From contig LGRX02025990.1 of NCBI GenBank assembly GCA_001247695.2, positions 1-64,000 of the forward strand: a stretch of DNA of 64,000 bases. Reading direction: 5' to 3'. The stretch comes from Cymbomonas tetramitiformis. Its lineage: Eukaryota > Chlorophyta > Pyramimonadophyceae > Pyramimonadales > Pyramimonadaceae. How positions within the stretch are numbered: the first letter of the stretch is position 1; every line of letters starts with the position of its first letter. The notes under the pieces are model-generated. The model was not told the DNA's origin. It searched no databases and worked only from the letters and a program-made list of their open reading frames with translations. This document shows positions 32,047 to 44,500 of this stretch, piece after piece. The position numbers and the translations under genes are program-made.

Positions 32047-32757
32047 NNNNNNNNNNNNNNNNNNNNNNNNNNNNNNNNNNNNNNNNNNNNNNNNNNNNNN
32101 NNNNNNNNNNNNNNNNNNNNNNNNNNNNNNNNNNNNNNNNNNNNNNNNNNNNNNNNNNNNNNNNNNNNNNNNNNNNNNNNNNNNNNNNNNNNNNNNNNNN
32201 NNNNNNNNNNNNNNNNNNNNNNNNNNNNNNNNNNNNNNNNNNNNNNNNNNNNNNNNNNNNNNNNNNNNNNNNNNNNNNNNNNNNNNNNNNNNNNNNNNNN
32301 NNNNNNNNNNNNNNNNNNNNNNNNNNNNNNNNNNNNNNNNNNNNNNNNNNNNNNNNNNNNNNNNNNNNNNNNNNNNNNNNNNNNNNNNNNNNNNNNNNNN
32401 NNNNNNNNNNNNNNNNNNNNNNNNNNNNNNNNNNNNNNNNNNNNNNNNNNNNNNNNNNNNNNNNNNNNNNNNNNNNNNNNNNNNNNNNNNNNNNNNNNNN
32501 NNNNNNNNNNNNNNNNNNNNNNNNNNNNNNNNNNNNNNNNNNNNNNNNNNNNNNNNNNNNNNNNNNNNNNNNNNNNNNNNNNNNNNNNNNNNNNNNNNNN
32601 NNNNNNNNNNNNNNNNNNNNNNNNNNNNNNNNNNNNNNNNNNNNNNNNNNNNNNNNNNNNNNNNNNNNNNNNNNNNNNNNNNNNNNNNNNNNNNNNNNNN
32701 NNNNNNNNNNNNNNNNNNNNNNNNNNNNNNNNNNNNNNNNNNNNNNNNNNNNNNNNN
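32047..32757. other. Assembly gap (711 N)
   Basis: Run of N. The right edge enters a tandem repeat directly, so the gap probably reflects a collapsed repeat. A translated frame of X across it is an artefact. Confidence 0.99.
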
Positions 32758-33520
32758 CTACAATTCAGGTGGTATATAGGATGAAATCCAGTTCTCATAC
32801 AAGCTAACATCTAGGACATTTATAGGTTGAAAAATTCTGCTCACATATAGGCTGACATTCAGCTCACATATAGGCTGAAATCTAGGTGACATATAGGCTG
32901 GAATTCCGCTCACATATAGGCTGACATTCAGCTCACATATAGGCTACAATTCAGGTGATACATAGGTTGAAATCTGGCTCGCGTATAGACTGAAAGCCAG
33001 GTCATATTCGGGTTGAAATTCAGCTCACCTTTGGGTTGAAATTCTGCTCACATATAGGCTGAAAATCAGCTCTTATAAAGGTTGGATTCTAGGTCACATA
33101 TAGACTGAAATTCGGGTCACATATAGGCTAAAATTCAGGTGATATATAGGATGAAATCCAGTTCTCATACAAGCTAACATCTAGCACATCTATACGTTGA
33201 AATTCTGCTCACATATAGGCTGAAAATCAGCTCTTATAAAGGTTGGATTCTAGGTCACATATAGACTGAAATTCAGCTCACATATAGGTATAATTCAGGT
33301 GATATATAGGATGAAATCCAGTTCTCATACAAGCTAACATCTAGCACATTTATAGGTCGAAAAATTCTGCTCACATATAGGTTGACATTCAGCTCACATA
33401 TAGGCTGAAATCTAGGTGATATATAGGCTGAAATTTAGGTGATATATAGGGTGAAATCTAACTCACATATAGGCTAAGGTTCACTTTGCATAACTAGGTT
33501 AAAATTCAATTCATACATAG
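32758..33520. repeat. About 23-bp minisatellite (CACATATAGGCTGAAATTC)
   Basis: More than 25 variant copies with core ACATATAGGCTGAAATTCAG or close forms, with nested longer duplications (for example 32760-32830 repeated near 33130 and 33300). Likely continues into the N gap. Confidence 0.9.
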
Positions 33521-34330
33521 GCATATCTTGACTAAAGCATGTTATGTTCATTATATGTGTGACATTCATGCAAGGTAATGAATATTGGTGTGCACCCCCT
33601 ATTATTAAGATAGGTATTTTGTCAAATTGCATAAGACCTTTGGCACTAGCATCACTTGTGCTTGTGCTGCATGATTTGGATGAAAATTTTCAAAGTACAT
33701 GTGGGATGACAATGTGGGTTCCCTTTCTTTCCCTGGTGCCTAAGCCGAGCCCCACAAGAGCACGGAATACCACGCTTAAAAGCTTCCTTGCTAGCTTGCT
33801 TGCTCGTCAAAGGAAGAGGGGGCCTCTTATACGACAACCCTGGCCGATCCCCCACCCCATCCCCATTGGTCGCCCTCAGCGCTTCCTGAACACAAGGGGA
33901 ATCCAAGGTTCATGCAAGACAAAGCAATCTCTCAAATCTAGGCATAGGTAGGTGGGGAAGAAAGGGAGGGAGATGGAGGGTTAGGGAGTCACCAGAGTAT
34001 GGCACCAAGGCCAAGCTGCTTGGGGGGGGCAATGCGGCGGCTGAGGGGCCTGCGCCTGTGGGGCATGTGTAACACCTCAATCACATCAAGGCATCCTCAC
34101 TCCATCCATGATTAATGTAAGGCAAAGGCTGAGTAGCTAGCCCTCTATCCCTTACCCTACCCCCCGAGCGTGAAATGACCCTCCCGAAGGCTCACGAAGC
34201 CCCTTGGGGCCATGCTTATGTCAAAATCTTTGGCACAACCCGTGCATCAAGATGATGCTATGCATGATTGATGAATCACAGCCAACCCATGACTATACCC
34301 TATCCTGTATGACAGCTGATGACACACTGA
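33521..34330. other. Intergenic, no supported gene
   Basis: A 135-codon frame at 33544-33951 has no recognisable features. CCCTACCCCCC-type blocks at 34155 foreshadow the 189-bp repeat that follows. Confidence 0.4.
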
Positions 34331-34334
34331 TGAC

Positions 34335-34930
34335 ATGCGCCTACACACCGACCCTTACCCTACCCCCCTAGCCCAAATGGACCCTCCCGGGGGCTCACTA
34401 AGCCCCCTCCACCCATCCTTATACCAAAATGTTCAGTGCACACAGCCCTTTCAGGCTGTGCCATGCATCATGGGCCATTCACCCCGGTTCACTCACTATA
34501 TCCTATCCTGTATGACAGCTGATGACATGCTGGATGACAATGCTCCTTATCCTACCCCCCTAGCCCAAATGGACCCTCCCGGGAGCTCACTAAGCCCCCT
34601 CCACCCATCCTTATACCAAAATGTTCAGTGCACACAGCCCTTTCAGGCTGTGCCATGCATCATGGACAATTCACCCTGCTTCACTCACTATACCCTATCC
34701 TGTATGACAGCTGATGACACGCTGGATGACAATGCTCCTAACCCTACCCCCCTAGCCCAAATGGACCCTCCCGGGGGCTCGCTAAGCCCCCTCCACCCAT
34801 CCTTATATCAAAATGTTCAGTGCACACAGCCCTTTCAGGCTGTGCCATGCATCATGGGCAATTCACCCTGCTTCACTCACTATACCCTATCCTGTATGAC
34901 AGCTGATGACACGCTCTTTAGGGTGCCGTC
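34335..34930. repeat. 189-bp tandem repeat (about 3 copies)
   Basis: TACCCCCCTAGCCCAAATGG recurs at about 34360, 34549 and 34738. Because 189 is a multiple of three, a 255-codon plus-strand frame stays open (34335-35102) and encodes a 63-residue repeat. I regard this as a property of the repeat, not evidence of a gene. Confidence 0.85.
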
Positions 34931-35284
34931 CCCGAGAGCTCCCGAAGGCCCCCGGGCCCTTCCTTATACCAAACTGACACTCTATAGGCCCTCTTTGCAG
35001 TGGGCCCATCCCCCATATGCTCCCATGCATGCCCCTAGGGTGCTGCCCCCTCTACAACCTCTCCTTAAAGTTCTTGATGGGTCTAAGGGGACTCGACTCT
35101 AACATTCACTTGCCTCATAAAACACAAAGACCAAGGGTTGATAATAAGCAAGAGGGTGCAAAGATATGGTACAAGTGACAATCACCTTTTATATGCACCA
35201 AAGATGGGGCAACTTGGTGCACTTCTCCACTTTCTACAACGAATCTTGTACCGCCAATTGAAGCACCGCCCTGCCACAATACCC

Positions 35285-36060
35285 TATACTCATCGCAATA
35301 TTGTGGAAGTTCATGACAGTTCATGGCCGTATGCAAAATAGAATATTAAAGTCCTATATACCACCTTTTATTTGCGCCGAAGATGAGGCATTTCTAAGCA
35401 TTCCTCCGCCTTGATGTGCGCCTAATCTTGTGTGGGCAAGTAATGCACGCCACTGCCACAATACCCTATACTCATCGCAATATTGTGGAAGTTCATGACA
35501 GTTCATGACCGTATGCAAAAGAGAATATTAAAGTCCTATATACCACCTTTTATTTGCGCCGAAGATGAGGCATTTCTAAGCATTCCTCCGCCTTGTGCGC
35601 CTAATCTTGTGTGGGCAAGTAATGCACGCCACTGCCACAATACCCTATACTCATCGCAATATTGTGGAAGTTCATGACAGTTCCTGACCGTATGCAAAAG
35701 AGAATATTAAAGTCCTATATACCACCTTTTATTTGCGCCAAAGATGAGGCATTTCTAAGCATTCCTCCGCCTTGTGCGCCTAATCTTGTGTGGGCAAGTA
35801 ATGCACGCCACTGCCACAACACCCTATACTCATCGCAATATTGTGGAAGTTCATGACAGTTCATGGCCGTATGCAATAAAAAATATAAAAGTTCGATATA
35901 CCACCTTTTATTTGCGCCAAAGATGAGGCATTTCTGAGCATTCCTTCGCCTTGTACGCCTAATCTTGTGTGAGCAAGTAGAGCACCGCCCTGCCACAATA
36001 CCACACACCCCTCGCAATATTGCGAAAGTTCATGACGGTTCATGACCGTATGCAATGCAA
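35285..36060. repeat. About 180-bp tandem repeat (4-5 copies)
   Basis: CATCGCAATATTGTGGAAG recurs at about 35291, 35475, 35654 and 35833, with a diverged copy at 36013, giving a period of 179-184 bp. Short frames within are repeat translations. Confidence 0.9.
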
Positions 36061-36901
36061 AATATGAAAGTGCTTACAATAACCTTCAAGATGCGCCAAA
36101 GATGAGGCATTTCGGCGCATTCCTCCGCCTTGTGCGCCTAATCTTATATGGGTAAGTAATGCGTCAAACAGCGCCAAACTCTGCTCAGCCAAGGAGAAAT
36201 ATGCAAGTTACTGGAGGTCGTATATGATAAAATATGAAAGTTCAGACGTTTAACTTTTATTTGCCGGAGATTTGGCTCGATTCCGCAAAGAATCGAACTA
36301 GAATTGCTTTCGTGAAGTTTGGGTTGCGAACGCCTAAATCAAACAAAAACCTATTCAGCCCAACAGTTTGCAAGAACAATAAAGCGCGAGGAGATAAGCA
36401 TGAAATAACGAGTAAAATATTCATACCTCACGACTCATTTTGATTCCTCATTCCCCTTTGCTTCGCCGATTAAGCCGTGTGTAAGCAACGCATGAAATGC
36501 AAAGAACGCGCGCTCGAAAGCGCTTTTTGGGAAAGCGTTAGGCACAATCCTATGAGATGGCACACGGACTTACGACTTTAGTTGCATTATATGAGCACAA
36601 AGTAAACATTTTTCATAGTGTCGCTCTCTGCAGTATAATCCTGAAGATAATATTCAGCCGTAAAAAATGCTTTAGCACAGTGAAAATGCTCTCGGCTCTG
36701 GGGAAAAAGGTAGCGAATTTCACCCCAAAACACGAATGGCACCAGAGGTTACGAGCTGCTCTCCCTATCCATCGAGAATCGCGCGATCGGCCGCGCAGCG
36801 GCCGAAGCTCGTAAGCGTGGGGATTAAAAGTTAATCCCCAAAGTTGTGCACATGACCATTCAGGGTCAAAGCTATTTTCAAAGCTATTTTCTAAGAATAT
36901 A
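36061..36901. other. Intergenic; element end-like block
   Basis: No gene is supported. A block near 36775-36815 (GATCGGCCGCGCAGCGGCC followed by GCTCGTAAGC) is matched in inverted orientation near 60281-60320 (reverse complement has GATCGGCCGCGCAGCGGCC), so this is a dispersed repeat. Confidence 0.5.
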
Positions 36902-37162
36902 TTAGCTTAGGCGAAAGGTGGCTGTCTTGTAGTTAGCTGGCTTAGACAGATCCTCGTAGGTGATCTTAGCCTTGTCCAGAGCCACTGCAAAATCCTTCGC
37001 AGGGTACTCCGCCTTGATGCGGCTCTGCTCTTCCGCACCAAGGTGAAAAAAGAAAAAAGAAAAAGAAAAAACCACGCCCGTCGGGCGTATGAGTAAATTA
37101 ATTTCCCCGGCCCTACTCTGGGCCGGAGCACCAAGGTGATCCTTATCAACACGGTGTACTTT
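36902..37162 (-). CDS. Last exon of an unidentified gene
   Basis: 87 codons on the minus strand after a CTCTCAG acceptor, ending at TAA (36902-36904). The start reads KVHRVDKDHLG and the end reads FAVALDKAKITYEDLSKPAN and YKTATFRLS. Codon pattern and the acceptor support coding. Residues in the middle come from the 93-bp insertion described separately and are hydrophobic with a Phe run. Upstream exons (higher coordinates) are not identified. I do not recognise the family. Confidence 0.5.
   Translation of the reverse strand, partial: KVHRVDKDHLGAPAQSRAGEINLLIRPTGVVFSFSFFFFHLGAEEQSRIKAEYPAKDFAVALDKAKITYEDLSKPANYKTATFRLS
37035..37139. mobile_element. 93-bp insertion with 12-bp direct repeats
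   Basis: GCACCAAGGTGA occurs at 37035-37046 and 37128-37139. Between them are an A/G tract, a CGCCCGTCGGGCG hairpin and a second hairpin (CCCGGCCCTACTCTGGGCCGG region). Taking out one repeat plus insert restores an ordinary coding stretch. On the minus strand the insert ends in a long pyrimidine tract, as introns do, but no exact GT-AG pair at the repeats is present. Confidence 0.65.
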
Positions 37163-38534
37163 CTGAGAGGTTCCATGTCTTCAAATGTAATACAGTGTTG
37201 CCTCATGATTGCAAGATAACTAGAACAACTTTGTGACTTACACGTACCAACATGATATTTCTCTGAGTAGGACAAGTCAATAAAATTCCGCTAGGACCTT
37301 GATCTGTGCGTAGTCAATTTTCGTTATCGAGTCTCGCTCCCGCCCCTGGTAATGAGTATTAGCTTAACGATCGTTGTCTTTTAAGAAAACGCGGGAAACT
37401 TCGTCACGCAGGCCAAATAGAACAAGAGAGGCATCCACTGCAAACTCCGATCGCAGTTCTAACAACTGCTCGGAGATAGACAAGCCAATTTCTAGCAAGA
37501 AGAAGCAAGATGGTAAGCAAGTCTCGCGGTTATGGTTGGACAAAGGAAGGTTCTGGGATCAAATTCAACCTCTTGATGAGGAGCTTGAGAATGCCTCATG
37601 CCTCTCACGCAGTGTTGAGAATGCGTGGTGGGAGTTGAAGGTGAGCTGGCACCGTCCATTAAACAGATATAAGAATGATGGGGGACCTCACATCACTTGT
37701 AGTAAGTGGGAGGACCTCAGTGGTACAGCGGCCCCAACGTTGTTGTTAGGGCGGGAAACGTATGCCAGTGGGTATTACAGTTCGGGCCTGAGGCAGGATA
37801 CAGCAGTTTGCTTGCGTCATTGAGCAACTTGAAATGAGGCGTGCGTGCCTCTGTTCTCCCCCGTCTTAGCCTGAGATGCACGATGCTGGTAGTTGCGCGC
37901 GTTTTGCATACCTATGCAGTGGCCACGCGATAGGAAGAATATGCACAGTGGAATCCAGTCGATGGACCCGCAGAGTTTGTAAAGTCCAAAAAAGTGCTGG
38001 AATTTGCATTTCAGAGTGGAGCAATTTCCACGGTCCTTCTACTGTTAGAATATCCACGATTATAGAATTAGGATGGCTGGATGCTACGATATTATGGAAT
38101 CGTCCCATTAGAACGGTTAAAATCGCTGGTCAGATTTCAAAGCAAATGCTATGGATAGCCTGGTAAACTGTAAAGGCTACTCAGTTGTAAATCTTGAGGG
38201 ATCGTAGCTTCGAGGGTTCTAAACAGATTGTTCTCAGAGACTAATACCGGAGGCGAGGCTAGACTGAGGGTATTTTCATGTCTTTTCAAAGTGTCCGTCT
38301 TTTTGTGGTGGGTCCACTTCGATGTACCTTACTTCTAGGGTCCCAACTTCAAGCTTGATTTAAGGGGCTCCGGAGACTGCATTCATTCCTCGGGTATACT
38401 TGATCATAGTGCAGTGAACTTTAAGTAGTTTAAACCACTGAGTGACACCTCACAAAAATGCCTCGCATATGTTTATCTTCCACGAGTTGTGAATATCGGG
38501 TCTGATTTTTGTTGTGCTCTTCTTTGGTTACCAG
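37163..38534. other. Region between gene ends, possible cyclase 5' part
   Basis: A small plus-strand stretch (37386-37512) is bounded by TTTTAAG and a GTAAGC donor and encodes Ser/Arg/Lys-rich sequence; it may be an upstream exon of the cyclase but its phase does not match the next exon. Otherwise no gene is seen. Confidence 0.3.
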
Positions 38535-41500
38535 GCGGCAAAACAAGTCCTAAAGGAGCACCCTAAGATCGCCATTGCCCCGACTACATCCACAATAGTG
38601 TTCCTAGTGGTAGCGCTCATTGGCGTTTTCGTGGTAGCACACTCTACTGAAACATCCGAACAGGAACAATTAGATGAGGAGCTTGCTCTGTCCCAGTTGC
38701 TCTATGCGAAAGAGGAAATCATCATCCAAGACGAGTATCTCCGTACGAAGGCATCGACCGATGAAATGGCAACTGCACTTGTGGACGGCCTTGAGAGGGT
38801 ATTCTTCTGCCAGATTAGAACACCTTTTAGAGCTAGCGAGCTCCCCAGCTTGCGTGGTCCCCAGTGCACCTTCTAGCTTGAAATCTGTATGTCCAAGCTA
38901 AGGTTTGCGGCGTACTTCTATGCAGTCTAGCTAGGCAATCCAAATCCCAAGCAAAAGCGCAAAGAATCGTGCCTATTTGGGTCGCACTACGATCGTATAC
39001 CCTAGACGGCGGGAATCAAAGCCTTCAACACACACGTGGGGGCATCCTACAATAATGCGGGCTGTGTGGAGATTAAGCCTTGTGTGCGCGCCAAAACAAC
39101 CCTTCTGACCCCTCCAACCCCCCGGAAACTGAATCGCCATTTACCGACTGCGCCTATTGCTGCCGTGTGGGATCATTCAATGCACCCTGCCGCTACCATC
39201 TGTCGCAGCCTCCCCCTTTTGTAGCTTGAGGTGAGTAGCGGCGACTCTTTGCGCCGTTTGTGTGCCCTCCTATCACTTTCCTTGTACCCAAGCCCACCCT
39301 CGAATAATGACCTTGATGATTGTAAACATGTTTTGAACTACTGACCATAGATACATCGATGCGGCCCAGGCTTACGCGCCGCTCAAAATGCTGGAGTTGT
39401 ACGTGCGTCAGAACCCGGTATACCCATACATCGAAGATAACTTCCCGGCGATTGCAGCCGACGTGATGGATGTAGCCGACCTTCCGGGGAAGGCATACAC
39501 TCTTGGCATCGCTCCCTTCGCTGTAGTTGCAGACAAGTATCCCTTTGGGAATAATGCGGGTGCCATCGGGCATGATAATCTCAACCACTGTCAGGTGCCG
39601 TCCCAACCCTGCTTTGGTTGCTAAGGGAACCACTTCAGCACGGTCAGTGTCTAGTGGCAAAGGTTTCAGCATAGATAGTAGGAGGAAAGTGTCCACTTTA
39701 GTGGGGGATGCATCTGTAGCCGAAAGTTGCGTGATCAACTTACGGGCAGTTTGGGAAGGACTGGACCGGGAGAGAGGGTTGAGGCATGTGCAGTAGAGAA
39801 TCAGTCGAAGACTTCGAATGGAAAGGGGAGTAAGGTGGCATGAAGGCACACCCGGAGATATACAAATAGCTCGAAGCTCGCGTCATTACCAGACACCTAA
39901 GTTCCTCTCCATTCAGTTCATGAAAGCAAAGGGCTTTATCCACAAAAAAAACCACCGTACATTCATATTGAATCACCATCCCTATGCTGGAGGGCGGATC
40001 CATCCATCACCATCCCTATGATGGAGGGCGGATCCATCCATCACCATCCCTATGATGGAGGGCGGATCCATCCATCACCATCCCTATGCTGGAGGGCGGA
40101 TCCATCCATCATCCCTATGCTGGAGGGCGATCCATCCATCACCATCCCTATGCTGGAGGGCGGATCCTTCCATCACCATCCCTATGCTGGAGGGCGTGAT
40201 CCATCCATCACCATCCCTATGCTGGAGGGCGGATCCATCCATCACCATCCCTATGCTGAGGCGGATCCTTCCATCACCATCCCTATGCTGGAGGGCGGAT
40301 CCATCCATCACCATCCCTATGCTGGAGGGCGGATCCATCCATCACCATCCCTATGCTGGAGGGCGGATCCTTCCATCACCATCCCTATGCTGGAGGGCTC
40401 TTCCTGTTTACTCACGGGTGGGGCACATTTGTCCAGTATGCCAAGGCATGCCAAGTGTTTGGCCTGTGCCACTGCCTTGTTGGTCTCACCTGCGCCTGCT
40501 GCTTGCCGTCGCTTTGCCGAGACTGCCTTGGACACCTGGACGGGCGGGGCAGCTGCTGTCGTGTTCAACTGGGGCAGCTATTCAAGTCCACATACATGCT
40601 GCAGGAACGCCTCAGAGCGCATTCACGCATGCGTGCATGTCACGTGCAAGATTCTCCAAATCCCTATATCGTTGAGCGTTGTAGTGCCAGTTTAAATGTT
40701 GAATGTGATACATAAGTTGCTTACTAGGGTCCCCTACCACTCCATCCACTTGATTGAATACTGTATTCACTCTGCAGCCCAAATTTGCATTTGAGCAGGT
40801 TGTGCCGGACGAGAAAATGGAGGCCACTAATAATGGCACAGACTGCAGTCCTGAGTGTGGGTTGCCGAGCGAAACTCGGTGCTACCCAAGCCGACGTGCC
40901 ATCACGTATCTGTCGGTGGAGACCAGGATGCTAACCCTGGATGGCCCTGTAACTCTTGTCCAAGGAGGTTATGCGTTCATTATGCGGCATCCGATTTTTG
41001 TTAATGTGAGCGCAGACCCATTTGGAGTTGGACAGTATAACGAAACCTTTGGTCGAAGTTATGCAGCTCACAACTGCACCGCCCCTGTGTGCTACAACGA
41101 GACGTCAGGCTTGCGCTACTGGGGGCAAGCAGACAGCCTACTCAGTTTCCAAAGGTAATCGATGCTTTCGGTTTGTATGTACCGCCGGATTCACATTTTG
41201 CGGTCATTTTGCGAGCTGCATGAACATTCCACAGTAGATGGCGGTTGTGAAGCAGACGGGTTTTGTAAGGTACCAGCCACAAGAACTCTCATAAAAATAG
41301 AATCGTCTACTATCCCGTAACGGCCCAAGAAAGAACTCAAAATATATATCAAGCGGCAAATAGACAGCGACCAAGAATCTCATCGCTGAGGCTGCAACAA
41401 TTTGGATGTTTGAATTAAGCAGCGAGTGCCAGGTAGATGTCACCTGATTCTTTTGACTTCTGAATGAAGTGATGGAGTTGTGTTGTGTGAGTGGGCATAA

Positions 41501-44500
41501 ACTCCAGGTGGCTGGACTTAGCACAACTGGACTTGTTCACCCAAAATAAGATAGCATATCGCATCATCGATCCCGTCAAAGACATGGTGCTGACAAGTGT
41601 TGGGTCCATTTCTAATGAGCCGATAACAAAGAATATTATTGCATACAACCGAGTGCTCAAACTGGAAACATCCCCGGACGGTGGGTGGATGGAGCATTCA
41701 ACCGCATACGGATCCGAAGTTGCGAATGCAGAAACTCCCGTGTGGAGAGATCCCCTCCTAGTTTCAGTTGCCATCATTGCCTTGTACCTTGGAGCAATTC
41801 TTACCATGATGGTTGTCAATAAGCGCCGACATAAAAAATTGCTGCAGGTGCGCTAGTGAACTAGACATTCTCGCATTATTTTCCCGACACTGAAGCCATG
41901 CATCCACGATGCCTCCACAAAACGAGCTTCCTGTTGGTACCAAAGCCCAGTTGAGCACCTGGGATAAGTAATCACGCGCACAAACACTGCGAGAGTGCAT
42001 TTTGTAACATAGGGGAAAAGAGAAAATGCAGGTAGGACGACAATTGATTTATTTGGCTGCCAGCGGCTCTGCATATCTGATCATGTCGTTGGAGTTTCTG
42101 CTGCGGTGAAGGACTAAAGCTGCGATTTTGTTTGGAGCATGCTTGAGTACTTTATGTATATTTTTGTTCAAAAGTGTGCTTATGGATTCGGATATGATAT
42201 GTACATATACATCTCTCTCTCTCTCTCTCTTGGGCCTCATGATGCTGGATGTAGATTCGGGCTGCTACATTCTGATTAGATGCGTACAGTGTTCAGCATC
42301 ATGCTTCAACAGTTTGGTTCATGTGTCGTGATATAGCGTGCAGTGCTAGCAGATATGCTGGGAACCTATAGGAGGTGGTAGGGACAGAGCTCCTCAATTT
42401 CTTCCGCATCGAGGCCAAGGGTCGACTCGCGCAATTCTTTTTCTAGGAGAAGGGTGGGATCCGTAGTTTATTTTAGGGAAGTTATTGCGTGAGTGATCCT
42501 TGAGCTTTGAAGGCCCTACCATCGGTAGATGTGCTCCACCATCTCAGGGATTTGTCTTTTAACTGATAGTTAGATGAACGTGTTGGCGATGATGTCATGT
42601 CAACCTTAGAAGGAGCCTATCTGTCCTTGATTGGACTTACGTTTGGATGTTTCGGAATCTTGTCTGAAGGGGACTGGTGCGGAATCCCGAGCACTCTTTT
42701 GAGCCATATGTGGGACGTCTGTTCACAGAGTATGCTGCCCACCAAAACATTGCCCTACATCGAACGAGGAAGGAACTTCTGTGAGCAGTTTTCGACCATC
42801 ACGGTCCTATTCAGCGACATCGTGTCCTACACCAGTATGGCTGCTGAGATGTCGCCATTGGAGGTAGAAGATTTCCCAGGACATGATAGTTCACATCACT
42901 CTTTGGGGATAAAGCGCGCCCACTTTTACCTCGCAGTGTGAAGCTCCCCTCAGTATGGGTGCTCCCTGCGCTGCCTACATGTTTGGCGTCACCTTGATGT
43001 GCTGGTGGGTGTCACAAGCAGGTGGTCAACATGCTGAATGAGTTGTACTTCTTGTACGATAAACTGGCGGAGAAGCATGGCGTGTATAAGGTGATGGCAA
43101 TGAACATCCAGATGTGCATGTGATTGTGCCTTGCAGCTTGAATATGTGCCTCCAACAGCATGCTTCCTCCTTCTCCCTCCCTAAGAATAAGCACCTTCGG
43201 TTCCGGTTCCTTATCGAGGACTGGGAACCGTCCGTATGCGTAGGATTCCGAAACTGTTCATGATCTTTGGAACTTTGACATTCTAGATAGGATCCAAATC
43301 CTACTTGTTAGAGATCGGTTGGGATAGGGCTATTCCACGCCCTAAACACTTGTTTTAGATCACTCGCCTGTGTCTTGCAACCTAAAAACCTGAAACCTTT
43401 GTGTGAACCCACCCAGAACTAAACACAATTTTGATAAATGGAGCGCCAAGGTGCGACCAGCTGAGCATAGCTCTCACCATTCTGGTATAGGTGGAAACCA
43501 TCGGTGACGCATTCATGTGTGCGGGTGGAGTGCCCGACGAGTGCTCGCCTTTGGAAGGAGCCTGTGCCATCGCAGACATGGGCCTCGATATGATCGAGGT
43601 AGATATTCCCTGCCAGCCGTAGCCCTGGGCTTTCCTCAAGAACAGGTGGAATTAATGAGGTTTACTTCAGGCCTCGCCTTCCACGGTTGATCTGTGGAAG
43701 GTGTTGTCAGAGTCGCCGTGACGAATGGGCCGCATGCATCTGTGACACTGCATATTTGACATCATTATGGGTGCCACACTAGTGTGAAGTCATCGTATAT
43801 ATCATTATGATCTGATTTCCACAGTTGCTTGCCGCCTTCGTCATGCGCTGATGAGGAGCCCTTGAGGTGTCACGTGGCAGTGCGCAGCTCGGATGGCCGG
43901 TCTCGGGCGATTCATTTGTGTGCATCACTTTGATGTGACGGCCTGCAATCCAAAAATGCGTCACTGAGATTATCAATACCCTCTGCCAGTTGGAGCCTAG
44001 TGAATTCGCACTCACTTGCTGTTAAACAGGCGGGGCCTGTGCCGGAGCAGCGCTCGTGCTCATTGCATCGCCAGCACGTCACCGCTCCCGCGGCGTGTGC
44101 CGTGGAGCACTGCAAAGCCGCGCGCTGCTGAGCATGGGCTGTGTGCTCGGGCGCAGGCAACCCGCAGCTTTGTCACCTCCGGTGGATTGAAAATTCAAAT
44201 TCGAGTAGGCATGCACTCAGGTGGGCCCATACCAGCGGGCGCGGTGTACACACGGGTGGGCCCATACCAGCGGGCGCGGTGTACACACGGGTGGGCCCAT
44301 ACCAGCGGGCGCGGTGTGCACACGGGTGGGCCCATACCAGCGGGCGCGGTGTACACACGGGTGGGCCCATACCAGCGGGCGCGGTGTACACACGGGTGGG
44401 CCCATACCAGCTGGGCGCGGTGTACACACGGGTGGGCCCATACCAGCGGGCGCGGTGTGCACACGGGTGGGCCCATACCAGCGGGTGCTGTGTACTTGTG

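Noticed and set aside
31890..32810. 306-codon frame across the N gap
   Set aside because: Most of it is X from the run of N.
34335..35102. 255-codon repeat protein
   Set aside because: The frame stays open because the repeat is 189 bp (63 codons). No start context, no splice signals and no family resemblance.
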